NCBI GenBank assembly: GCA_002343775.1
Contig: DDSH01000013.1
Span: 1-64,000, forward strand
DNA from: Anaerolineales bacterium UBA2395
GTDB taxonomy: Bacteria; Chloroflexota; Anaerolineae; Anaerolineales; Villigracilaceae
Reading direction: 5' to 3'
DNA length: 64,000 nucleotides
Part shown: positions 55,010 to 62,930 of the stretch, piece after piece
Layout: each line of letters begins with the position of its first letter
Numbering within the stretch: position 1 is the stretch's first letter
The notes under the pieces: generated by a model
What the model was told of the DNA's origin: nothing
Databases searched by the model: none
What the model saw: only the letters and a program-made list of their open reading frames with translations
Made by a program: the position numbers and the translations under genes

Positions 55010-55034
55010 CCCCACCTGGGTGTCAGATGGGGGT
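55010..55034. terminator. GC-rich hairpin
   Basis: CCCCCACCTG and CAGATGGGGG pair with one mismatch around five bases. It lies between the LuxR gene and the RecA-like gene on the minus strand, with no T-run on that strand, so it could be an attenuator or RNA-stability element and need not end transcription. Confidence 0.4.
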
Positions 55035-55077
55035 GTTTTGGGGGTACTGGATTTGGGGGGAGGGTCGGAGTATGGGT

Positions 55078-55497
55078 CTATCTCTGCCGTTCCCACTCGT
55101 TGAAATCCCAATGGGAGAACAGAGCGCGCAGATCATTGCGCTTGTTAATATTAAACTTGCGGAATACGGACGAGATGCGGTCCTTGACGGTATCCGGGGA
55201 AATGTTCAAACGGGCGGCGATCTCACGGTTGGTATACCCCAGACAGACGAGTGCGGTCACATCCCGTTCACGGGGCGAGAGGGATTCCCACCTGTCCCAC
55301 AACCTTTCATTGGCGGTGTATTGTGTCAGACCTGCGGCCAGGATATCGGGGATCAAATCGTGTTCAGGACGGCCTTCGTCAGAGGATAGGGTGGAAAGCG
55401 TGACTTGCAGGCTTTCACTCGCATCAAAATGATAGGTTCGAGGACCGGGCGTTGGACGCAAGCCTATCAGGTACAGAAGACGATCCCAGATAGACAT
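55078..55497 (-). CDS. LuxR-type DNA-binding regulator
   Basis: About 139 residues: a short N-terminal part of unknown type and a C-terminal GerE/LuxR helix-turn-helix (LSPRERDVTALVCLGYTNRE, IAARLNISPDTVKDRISSVF). No receiver or ligand domain is recognised. ATG 55497 lies only nine bases after the -10 box, so the mRNA may be leaderless, which agrees with the lack of a ribosome site; TTG 55521 is less likely. Confidence 0.82.
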   Translation of the reverse strand: MSIWDRLLYLIGLRPTPGPRTYHFDASESLQVTLSTLSSDEGRPEHDLIPDILAAGLTQYTANERLWDRWESLSPRERDVTALVCLGYTNREIAARLNISPDTVKDRISSVFRKFNINKRNDLRALFSHWDFNEWERQR

Positions 55498-55506
55498 ACT
55501 GCTGGG

Positions 55507-55536
55507 ATAATAACAGAACAAATGTTCTTATGTCAA
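55507..55536 (-). promoter_or_regulatory. Promoter of the LuxR/PolB cassette
   Basis: On the minus strand, TTGACA (55531-55536), 18-base spacer, TATTAT (55507-55512). The spacer contains the palindrome at 55515-55528. Confidence 0.78.
55515..55528. promoter_or_regulatory. LexA-box-like operator
   Basis: Palindrome AGAACA-AA-TGTTCT, containing GAAC-N4-GTTC, the core of SOS boxes of Firmicutes/Actinobacteria type and, to my memory, of Chloroflexota. Lying between -35 and -10, it is ideally placed for repression. Binding by LexA is inference. Confidence 0.65.
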
Positions 55537-55554
55537 GCATCACGCATTAAAAAT

Positions 55555-55591
55555 GCAACGCCCAGGGTGAGGGGGGCACCCTAGACGTTGC
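55555..55591. repeat. Nested hairpin
   Basis: GCAACG...CGTTGC (6 bp) encloses AGGGTG...CACCCT (6 bp) with a 3x3 internal loop and a 7-base G-rich loop. It lies between the divergent LuxR and prepilin peptidase genes. Role unknown. Confidence 0.5.
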
Positions 55592-55708
55592 TAAGATATT
55601 TTACCAAATATTTCATCCAGTATAAAACTTCTGTCGCCAATTCCGATCATGGGCAAAAGCGACACATCCACCATACCCTTTCAAATTCTTCAATATCATG
55701 AGCAACCA

Positions 55709-56104
55709 ATGACCTGGTTGCTTTTTTATCTTCTGGCTGTAAGCCTGTATGACCTGCGTACCCATCGCATCCCGAACTGGTGTACTTATCCATTGATGCT
55801 TGCGGGCATGATCGCGCATTTCCCCGGACATATGGATTTGTGGCTGGCATGTTTCCTGCTGTTTTCCGCCTGGGCAAGCGGATGGATGGGCGCCGGGGAT
55901 GTCAAACTCTGGATGGCAGTTCTTTGGGCCTTGCCCGATTCCAATATCCCCTCCCTGATCCTGCTTGTATTCCTTTCCTTCCTAATCACCAGCATCATTC
56001 AGTTCTTCTGGAGATTCTTTCAGAAGCAATCTCTCACCGGTATGAAATCCCCCGCCGCCTGGCGAACGATTCCATTTCTTCTGATGGTCTGGCATGTACA
56101 CTGA
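55709..56104 (+). CDS. A24 prepilin peptidase (TadV/CpaA-like)
   Basis: Membrane aspartyl protease that trims prepilin leaders. First Asp motif YDLRTHRIPNW near the N-terminus and second GAGDVKLWMAVLW, both intact, with about four to five helices. ATG 55709 is used; the frame is open upstream to 55649. It is the likely processor of the Flp pilin at 48362. Confidence 0.88.
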   Translation: MTWLLFYLLAVSLYDLRTHRIPNWCTYPLMLAGMIAHFPGHMDLWLACFLLFSAWASGWMGAGDVKLWMAVLWALPDSNIPSLILLVFLSFLITSIIQFFWRFFQKQSLTGMKSPAAWRTIPFLLMVWHVH

Positions 56105-56999
56105 TCTCTTCCTTGCCATGCTCAACCCCAAAAACGCGCGCGGGAATCCCATCCTATCTGCGCTGGTTTACACCTTCTGCCCCGCTGCCGCACGTTGGTG
56201 GCTGGTGGGCGCCGACCCTACCCCGCCCTTCGATCCCGTCTGGAAATCCCTCGAAGATCTATCATCCGGCGGGACTCTGCTCGAATTCTTGATCAAGTAT
56301 GACTTTGACTCTTTGATCGAGGAAATTCGAACCTACATCCGCGAAGTGGAGGAATATAGAAGGCAACATAATAATCTTCGCGCCCCGGAACTTATGCCCC
56401 TCTTTCGCGGCGGGAATATCTCCATGAGTCGCCGGTATGGTTCCCAGAATGCGATCAATCATCTCGGCGGCGATTGGCGCAACCTGTTTATTTACGTTCG
56501 CACCTGGGCGTTCCTCTCCCAGGATTGGCGTGCCGCGATGCTGATCGGACGCGACGCTGGCTACAGCCTGAATGCGGAGAAAGTCTGCCTGACCCTGCCT
56601 GGAGTACGCCTACCTGTCCAATTCGATACCTGGGTCTGGCAAATCCCTGTGGGACATGTCACGGAAACCAGGATTGGTTCACTCATCTCCAATGGCGAAC
56701 AGGATCAACTACGCTTTTCCTTGTTAAACCGTTGCACTACCCTGGAAAAACAACCCTGGTCCAACACGCCTGCAATCTTTTCTTTGGATCGGGAAACCGG
56801 TGAAGCGAAGCATTTCGATCAACTCCTTGCCAACAGGGATCTGGAAAAAACAGTGGAGTCCCTATCCAACCTTGCGAAGAAAGGTCCGCACCCACCCATG
56901 AATGCCCTGCAGCAACCATCGATCTGTAAACAATGCGGATACCAGCAATTGTGCTTTACAAGAAACTATATCTCCCAACACGCACTGAAGGACTTATGA
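56094..56999 (+). CDS. Unknown protein with C-terminal Cys cluster
   Basis: 301 residues, soluble, no clear family. The C-terminus has ICKQCGYQQLCF, a Cys-x2-Cys-x5-Cys pattern seen in the iron-sulfur end of Cas4/AddB-like nucleases, but I do not see a convincing PD-(D/E)xK core. It overlaps the start of the next gene by four bases. Confidence 0.65.
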   Translation: MYTDLFLAMLNPKNARGNPILSALVYTFCPAAARWWLVGADPTPPFDPVWKSLEDLSSGGTLLEFLIKYDFDSLIEEIRTYIREVEEYRRQHNNLRAPELMPLFRGGNISMSRRYGSQNAINHLGGDWRNLFIYVRTWAFLSQDWRAAMLIGRDAGYSLNAEKVCLTLPGVRLPVQFDTWVWQIPVGHVTETRIGSLISNGEQDQLRFSLLNRCTTLEKQPWSNTPAIFSLDRETGEAKHFDQLLANRDLEKTVESLSNLAKKGPHPPMNALQQPSICKQCGYQQLCFTRNYISQHALKDL

Positions 57000-58702
57000 A
57001 AAAACTTCGCATCCTCATCATCCTGACCATCTTCCTTGCCATCCTGCTCCTGAGTGAAATGACAATGTCTACGACGCCAGTGTATGCCTCCAACGCAAAC
57101 CTGCTCCTGACTCCCACACCCACTGTGACAGTCACAGTCACGCCGACTCCACCCACGGGAGGTGGAGGAAATACCACAACCACCATCTCACAGATCTTCA
57201 ATCACCTCATCTTCCCCGCCGAAACCATCTCCGAAGCCCTGGCGGGCATCTTCGATAAAGCCGCCGACAAGGAAGTGCGCGCCATGAGTGAGGAGGTCGC
57301 TCGTTGGACACAGGTGGTCGGTGAGATTGTGCAAGCTCCGAGTCAGGGAGATTACAGCACGGTGGCACAGTCCAGTTTGCCGGTCGCGGCGGCATTGGCA
57401 CCTGCCTTGTTTCTATTACGACTGGCGCTGTATCACTGGGGAAGGCTACTCGGTGATGATGACAGTGGCTTGCGCGTGGTTGGGGATTGGGTTACTGCCG
57501 GTGTATTGGCGATTGCATCCGGTCCATTCTTGGATCTGATCGTCCGACTCGGGTGGTGGATGGTTGGGAAAGTAATTGGTGAAACGGGAGGACTGGCGAT
57601 CAGCTTCGTCGAGAACACTACAGCAACTTCCATTTTATTGGGTCTTGCCAACCAGACCTTCCTTGGCAGTTTACTCAACATCGGTCTATCGATTGGTTCG
57701 TTACTCGCCATCGGCGGGATGTTGTTTGCGTTTGCGTCCGCCAATGCCGTTCTTTTCATCCTCGCTGTTCTTGCTCCACCACTGGCTATTGCAAGTGTTC
57801 TGCCTCAAGCAACCTGGTTGCGTTCGTTATGGATGAAGGCAGTGATCCTGATCGCGCTTCTTCCCATTGTTGCGGGTGGAGTCTTCAAAGCAGGCATGGC
57901 CGCCAGCACCTGGATGGGTCAGCAGGGATTATTGTCTGCCATTCTACGTGTGGTCTGGTTATGGGGCGCGACCGGATTGTTGCTGTCACTGGCAGGCATC
58001 CTGGGCAAAATGACCATCTCCACCACAGCAGATGCCTTTGGCGGGATGATCAAGGCAGCGCAACAGATCGTTTCCATCGGGATGCTGGCTGCCAGCGGCG
58101 TGGGAGCCGCGGGAGCTGGTGCGGTTGGCGCGGCAGGAGCCACGACAGGTGCGGGCGCATCTGCAACATCTACTGCCACGAGTGGCCTCACCGGCGCGGA
58201 AGCCGCAATGAGTCATTTGAATGCAGCACAACAATTGACACAACAAGCCGGAAATTTGGAAGCAATGGGATTGCGTGCCCCGGCTGCCTATAATCGTTCC
58301 TTGGCACATGGGCATGAACTGGCGGCGCGGCAGGCGGAATTGGGGGAACGGATGCAACGCTTCAATGGCGCGCCGCCCTCATCACCTTCGGATGATTTTG
58401 GTTTCTCGCCATCGGTGAATGCCTCCATTCAATCCCACTTCAACGGCTCCCCCCAGGAATTCCAGCAGGGCTTTCAAGCCATGTCCGCAGACATCTCTCA
58501 ACATGGGATGGACCCGAATGTTTTCGCCGCTCAATACCCGCAGGAAACGGCGCAGATGACACGAGCTTATCTGGATCATTCGGAAGAGATCATGACAGCA
58601 CGTGATCCATTGATGCGCGCTTCTGAAATCGGCAACGCAACACGGGTGAAGGAGATACTCACATTCATGCCAAACTCCAGGGATGAAGAGGATCGCTCAT
58701 GA
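56996..58702 (+). CDS. VirB6/TrbL-like membrane protein
   Basis: 568 residues: signal-like helix, a Thr/Pro region, a helical stretch (about 60-120), six or more membrane helices (about 125-370), then an Ala/Gly/Thr-rich linker and a polar C-terminal domain. This shape is that of VirB6/TrbL inner-membrane channels of type IV secretion systems. Sequence alone gives moderate support. ATG 56996 overlaps the previous stop. Confidence 0.6.
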   Translation: MKKLRILIILTIFLAILLLSEMTMSTTPVYASNANLLLTPTPTVTVTVTPTPPTGGGGNTTTTISQIFNHLIFPAETISEALAGIFDKAADKEVRAMSEEVARWTQVVGEIVQAPSQGDYSTVAQSSLPVAAALAPALFLLRLALYHWGRLLGDDDSGLRVVGDWVTAGVLAIASGPFLDLIVRLGWWMVGKVIGETGGLAISFVENTTATSILLGLANQTFLGSLLNIGLSIGSLLAIGGMLFAFASANAVLFILAVLAPPLAIASVLPQATWLRSLWMKAVILIALLPIVAGGVFKAGMAASTWMGQQGLLSAILRVVWLWGATGLLLSLAGILGKMTISTTADAFGGMIKAAQQIVSIGMLAASGVGAAGAGAVGAAGATTGAGASATSTATSGLTGAEAAMSHLNAAQQLTQQAGNLEAMGLRAPAAYNRSLAHGHELAARQAELGERMQRFNGAPPSSPSDDFGFSPSVNASIQSHFNGSPQEFQQGFQAMSADISQHGMDPNVFAAQYPQETAQMTRAYLDHSEEIMTARDPLMRASEIGNATRVKEILTFMPNSRDEEDRS

Positions 58703-59169
58703 CCCTAGCAGAAACCTTTGCGCTGGTCTCCTTTTCCATTTTCAGCTATGCCGACCTGCGCTATCGCCTGGTTCAAGGAATCGAAGTCTTTCTGTTTGGA
58801 ACGATCCTTTTGACATTTCCCGCCACACCCATTCAGACCGGGATCGTACTGTTGGCATGTTTGTGGAGCATCTTCCGTAATCTATCCGGTTGGTTTGCCA
58901 TACCCTTGTTGTTTTACCCACCTGTCTGGCCGGTGTTGTTCACCGGATATGGGTATCGCAAGGGCATCATTGGCAGGGCAGATTTGCTTGCGATTAGCGG
59001 GCTTGCCTGTCTTTTTCCTTTACCTGCCGTATTGCTGTCTCTTCTGGGATTGGAACTCTGGCGCAGGCTTTGGATACGCAGACAACAAGGGAACATCCCT
59101 GCCCTGCCAGGTCTGTTGCTTGGATTGATCGTCTATCTCTTATTGCGTTTATTCCTACCGACTCCATAG
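58699..59169 (+). CDS. Degenerate A24-type peptidase
   Basis: 156 residues, five or so helices. SYADLRYRLVQG matches the first Asp motif of prepilin peptidases, and GRADLLAISGLA sits where GxGD should be; the second Asp is kept but the glycine pattern is not. It may be a divergent or inactive peptidase, the second A24-type gene here. Confidence 0.65.
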   Translation: MTLAETFALVSFSIFSYADLRYRLVQGIEVFLFGTILLTFPATPIQTGIVLLACLWSIFRNLSGWFAIPLLFYPPVWPVLFTGYGYRKGIIGRADLLAISGLACLFPLPAVLLSLLGLELWRRLWIRRQQGNIPALPGLLLGLIVYLLLRLFLPTP

Positions 59170-59215
59170 CGACACGAGCACACATCCCCCTTCCACAATT
59201 GAATAAGATGACCCC

Positions 59216-60025
59216 ATGCCACGCTCTGGAACTTTGGGCAATCCCCAACCATACACTCCCTTTGGTGTCTTCGCTGGCCTGCCTTTCTGGGGCGGCGGCT
59301 TGACCTTGCTCGCCGCAGCGCCAGGAATCGGAAAGACTTCCTGGCTGCTGCGGATGATCTTCGAGTCTGCCTGCCTGCATATTCCATCTGCCATTGGCTG
59401 TTATGAACACACCCCGGAAGAATTGCGTTTTCGCCTGTTTCTGCAAACAGAGGCAATGACTGATGGACCTCATACGCAACCATTACAACCCGTTGTGGAA
59501 GCAGCCCTGGCACGCGCCAGTGAAGCAGTATTGCTGTCGCTCAACTCACGTGAGGATACCGTGCGCGCGTTGGAAGACATGCTAATCCATGATTACGCCT
59601 TCCCTGTCAAAGGACCAGCGCTGATCGCCGTGGATTACCTCAACCGCGTGCCTGTCGTTGGCTTGACCGGCATGATGAACGAAGAAGGTCGCAGCGGCGA
59701 AGCCGCAGCCGCGTTGCGTGAGATGGCACGTCATCATGGTTGGGCGGTCATCGCGGCAGCCGCCTTGAAATCCGAACGCTTCAACGATGGTGATGATCTG
59801 TCTGCTCTCCTTGGCGACGAACGAGTTCCGTATGAAGCGGACCGTGTGTTGGTGGTCAACCGCACCGGGGATGTCCGCGATTGCGGCTGCGCTCCGCTGG
59901 AAGTCCTGACCATCAAAGATCGCACCGGACCGGCACGGCGCTGGCCCATGCAGTTCTGGGGTGAACGTTTCTATCCCGCGCTCGAAGCGGAATTCCATAA
60001 ACATAATCCGATGGCATTGTCATGA
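59216..60025 (+). CDS. DnaB/RecA-fold ATPase
   Basis: 269 residues. Walker A in LLAAAPGIGKTSWLLRM, catalytic Glu region CYEHTPEEL, Walker B in ALIAVDYLNRVPV, and late VLTIKDRTGPARR as in the DnaB C-terminal domain. The DnaB N-terminal domain is missing. It could be a helicase loader/helicase of a mobile element or a secretion ATPase substitute. Overlaps the next gene by four bases. Confidence 0.75.
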   Translation: MPRSGTLGNPQPYTPFGVFAGLPFWGGGLTLLAAAPGIGKTSWLLRMIFESACLHIPSAIGCYEHTPEELRFRLFLQTEAMTDGPHTQPLQPVVEAALARASEAVLLSLNSREDTVRALEDMLIHDYAFPVKGPALIAVDYLNRVPVVGLTGMMNEEGRSGEAAAALREMARHHGWAVIAAAALKSERFNDGDDLSALLGDERVPYEADRVLVVNRTGDVRDCGCAPLEVLTIKDRTGPARRWPMQFWGERFYPALEAEFHKHNPMALS

Positions 60026-60504
60026 GTGAAGTCACATCCCTTTTATTGACCTTCCTGCGCGAAGCCTGGGTTGCCCTGGCAGGCGCATTTGTCGCCTTCG
60101 CGTTGCTGGCGGGTATTGCCCAGATGTTGCGCGTGAGTTCCGCCTCTGTATTAGGCGCGAATCTTTGGGTGTGGGAATCCATATCTGCGCTGATTTCCAT
60201 TCTGGTGTTGGGCTTGTTTGCCTTCCTTGGAATTCCGCAGATCGTTAGTGCCTTGCAGTCCTCATTACCCGGTGCAGGTGGGTGCGGACCGATCAGTGAA
60301 TTGGGCACACTTGCTTCTGGATTGATCGGCGGATTAGCAGCCTTGCGAATGCTCAAAGCGGCATTCACGACGATGTTGTCCGCTTCGATCGGTGGTGCAT
60401 CCTCATTTGCCAATGCTCTGATCGAAAGCGGTGAAGCGCTCTTTGGCATGATCCTTGCCAGTGCCGCCATTCCTCTGGCTGCCTGGTTTCTCGGTACTTG
60501 TTGA
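60022..60504 (+). CDS. Four-helix membrane protein, unknown
   Basis: 160 residues with about four hydrophobic helices, no recognised motif. Coupled by overlap to the ATPase gene. In T4SS-like clusters similar small membrane proteins stand near VirB2/VirB3 genes. Confidence 0.65.
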   Translation: MSEVTSLLLTFLREAWVALAGAFVAFALLAGIAQMLRVSSASVLGANLWVWESISALISILVLGLFAFLGIPQIVSALQSSLPGAGGCGPISELGTLASGLIGGLAALRMLKAAFTTMLSASIGGASSFANALIESGEALFGMILASAAIPLAAWFLGTC

Positions 60505-60526
60505 AAATTCAAAGGAGAAGATATTT

Positions 60527-60793
60527 ATGTTCGATCCCATCATGGAACAAATTCTGGCGATTGCCCGCGACGCCTGGGCATTCATGGCAGGACTCTTGAT
60601 CGTTGTGGCCTTGCTCGGTGGTCTGTATTTCATTCTGCAAGGCACAGCGGGTATGGCCTTCGGCGGCAGCCGCATGACCTCGATGGCAATCATTGGCGTC
60701 GTCGGTCTGGTCATTATCGTGCTGTTCGCCTTCCTCTTCCTGCCACAGTTGGGTGAGATGTTGAAGAACTTCCAACCCAAACCACCATTTTAG
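60527..60793 (+). CDS. Small two-helix membrane protein (VirB2-like position)
   Basis: 88 residues, two helices (about 15-38 and 45-70), an AAAGGAG site before ATG 60527. Size, topology and place before a VirB3-like gene fit a VirB2/TrbC-type pilin, but no sequence motif confirms it. Confidence 0.65.
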   Translation: MFDPIMEQILAIARDAWAFMAGLLIVVALLGGLYFILQGTAGMAFGGSRMTSMAIIGVVGLVIIVLFAFLFLPQLGEMLKNFQPKPPF

Positions 60794-60800
60794 GAGTGTC

Positions 60801-61292
60801 ATGTTCAACGACCGTGATCTTGGCATCCTTGGCGCTGGCGCATTGCTGGCTGTTCTATGTTTATTCCTTCCGCTATCCTTCACCGGAAAGGTGGTGATCG
60901 GTTTTATGGTCTTGGTCGGGTTCATGGCGTTGGCACTTCTGCGCCTTGGACCCGACCGCGTCCCACCTGAAGTCTGGTTGATGCGTCGCTTTCGCTATTC
61001 GATGCAGACCCGGCAGTATGTCAACCAACAAGCAGCCACCCGCAAAACAGAGGGCGATCCGTCTCCGTCCAAACAAAAGGCACAGCGTCCAACAGTGGAG
61101 CGTGAACGTCCTGCTCCTTCATACCAACCACAGATGCCGCAAATAACCATGCGCCCTATTGACCTCGCATGGAACGAAGTCGGAGTCTATCCGCTGTTGA
61201 CTGTCCTGCTGGGAGTTGTGGGAATTTATTTTGCAGTCTGGCTGGCAAACGGTGGCGCGCAGGAGCTCGCATTCTGGTTTACGTGGAGATAA
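60801..61292 (+). CDS. PrgI/VirB3-like membrane protein
   Basis: 163 residues: two close helices (about 8-50), then RLGPDRVPPEVWLMRRFRYS, a linker rich in Gln/Pro/Lys and a last helix (about 132-155). The RxPxEWLxRRxRY-like stretch after two helices recalls PrgI/VirB3 proteins. Confidence 0.6.
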   Translation: MFNDRDLGILGAGALLAVLCLFLPLSFTGKVVIGFMVLVGFMALALLRLGPDRVPPEVWLMRRFRYSMQTRQYVNQQAATRKTEGDPSPSKQKAQRPTVERERPAPSYQPQMPQITMRPIDLAWNEVGVYPLLTVLLGVVGIYFAVWLANGGAQELAFWFTWR

Positions 61293-61293
61293 G

Positions 61294-62226
61294 ATGATTA
61301 CGTTGATTTCAATACTTGGCGCCCTGGCGCTGGCAACTATCCCCATCGCCTTTGGCTGGCGTCGCACCGTGGACGAAGCGGGAATGGCGCGTGCGATGGG
61401 CATTGCGCAACCGAAGAAAAAATTCGATCCCGAAAAGTTTGCGCGTCAGACTGGAACAGGACTGGCGTTCAACCAGATCGCCTATGGCTTTCTGGCTTGG
61501 GTAGGTGGCGGACTGGCAGGCGGCATGTTCCTCGGATTCTTTCCTGCGATCCTATTTGCGATTGCAGGTGGCTTGCTGTACGCAGGAACACTTTCCGATA
61601 AACGCCAGGAATTTCGCTTGAAGCAGGCGAAAGATATTTTACGTGGCTTGGGTGTAGTGGAGACATTGTTATCACAAGGTAAGCCATTGGGAGATGCCCT
61701 CGATGATGCGGCGCAAGCAGTGGGACCGGATGGCAGGATGGTGCTGGGTGATTTAGTTGTGCGCTTACGGACTGCACCCGCCGATGAAGCGGCTTTAGCT
61801 GTCCGCGAATGGACAACCGCCTGGGACAATCCCGCCGTGGATATTGTTGCCACTTCATTATTAGCATCCATCGAAGGACGTATCGAGATCGGTCCGCTCG
61901 TTGCATCCCTGCGAAAGACTCTTGGAACAGTAGTTGAAGTCTTATCCCGCGCTCGTGCTGCAGCGAAAGGTGTGGAATGGCAGGCGCGTTTTCTTGCTCT
62001 TTTCCCTCCTGCCGTTTTGGTATTGATTGCCATCACCACTCCCGAAGTCGGGAAGTTGTATTCAGGCAATCCATTGTTTCTCTCGCCTGTCATCCTCGGT
62101 TCTGGTTTTTCCTACTGGCTCTCGATGCGCATGATCCGCAACGGCTTATCTATTGAAGCCTCGATGGGCTTGCAAGCCGGACAGCAGGGCGAGATCCGCC
62201 TGGATCGTCTTGGGCGGGTCTTGTAA
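61294..62226 (+). CDS. TadB-like type II secretion F-domain protein
   Basis: 310 residues: helix about 2-20, two helices about 65-110, a cytoplasmic helical F-domain (RLKQAKDILRGLGVVETLLSQ on to SRARAAAKGVEWQARF), and two final helices. ATG 61294 is preferred over GTG/ATG at 61216, which would overlap the previous gene. A TadB/TadC-type platform protein, of the same class as the gene at the window start. Confidence 0.75.
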   Translation: MITLISILGALALATIPIAFGWRRTVDEAGMARAMGIAQPKKKFDPEKFARQTGTGLAFNQIAYGFLAWVGGGLAGGMFLGFFPAILFAIAGGLLYAGTLSDKRQEFRLKQAKDILRGLGVVETLLSQGKPLGDALDDAAQAVGPDGRMVLGDLVVRLRTAPADEAALAVREWTTAWDNPAVDIVATSLLASIEGRIEIGPLVASLRKTLGTVVEVLSRARAAAKGVEWQARFLALFPPAVLVLIAITTPEVGKLYSGNPLFLSPVILGSGFSYWLSMRMIRNGLSIEASMGLQAGQQGEIRLDRLGRVL

Positions 62227-62927
62227 TGAAAGGTTTCTTCCGATATTCCATTGCCTTGATGACCGCCCCGTTGTTATGCGGGGGGGCTTTGGTGGTGGGT
62301 TATGTCATGCTGGTAGTCCTGACCATTCCGCAACTCCCGGCATGGGCGCAGCCTGGTGTTGAACAGTGGTTGTTCGATATCCCCCAGTATGCAGAGACCA
62401 GCGACAACGGTTCGTATGGCAATTCGATTCCATCCGGAATGAGCGCTGTTCCCTTCGATGGCTATGTTGGACCCGGTTCTGATATCTATGGTTTGCCCTT
62501 GGAAGACCCCATTCCACATTGGGGTGATATCTATGACAAGCCATTATTAGGATGTAAGTTCCAAGACCCACATTACCAGACCCATACTGGTAGTGACTTT
62601 CCCGTGAATGAAGGTACGCCGATTCATACGACCATCGCAGGCAAGGTCGTGTGGGCTGGCTCGAACGGTCCGTGGGGCAATCTGGTGGTGGTTGAGAATA
62701 ATGGTTATCAGGTGTGGCTGGCGCATCTGAGCAACGTTCAAGTTATGGAAGGACAGATCCTGAATTACGGCGATGTCGTTGGATTGAGCGGCAACACTGG
62801 CAACAGCACCGGTGCGCATCTGCATTATGGCATTCGCCAGAAGACAGGCGAACAAAGCGCCGTCTGGCTGAACCCTCAAAACTATTTTACGGTTGATGAG
62901 TACATCAACATTGGATGTTCGGATTAA
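62226..62927 (+). CDS. M23 metallopeptidase
   Basis: 233 residues: membrane helix (about 10-35), then an M23 domain with HTGSDFPVNEGTP, LAHLSNVQ and GAHLHYGIRQ, so zinc ligands are complete. A wall-opening enzyme for the secretion or pilus apparatus is likely, as many T4SS clusters carry one. Start overlaps the previous stop. Confidence 0.88.
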   Translation: MKGFFRYSIALMTAPLLCGGALVVGYVMLVVLTIPQLPAWAQPGVEQWLFDIPQYAETSDNGSYGNSIPSGMSAVPFDGYVGPGSDIYGLPLEDPIPHWGDIYDKPLLGCKFQDPHYQTHTGSDFPVNEGTPIHTTIAGKVVWAGSNGPWGNLVVVENNGYQVWLAHLSNVQVMEGQILNYGDVVGLSGNTGNSTGAHLHYGIRQKTGEQSAVWLNPQNYFTVDEYINIGCSD

Positions 62928-62930
62928 CCC

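Noticed and set aside
55010..55034. Standard terminator of the LuxR gene
   Set aside because: There is no T-run on the minus strand after the hairpin, so termination before the RecA-like gene is not shown.
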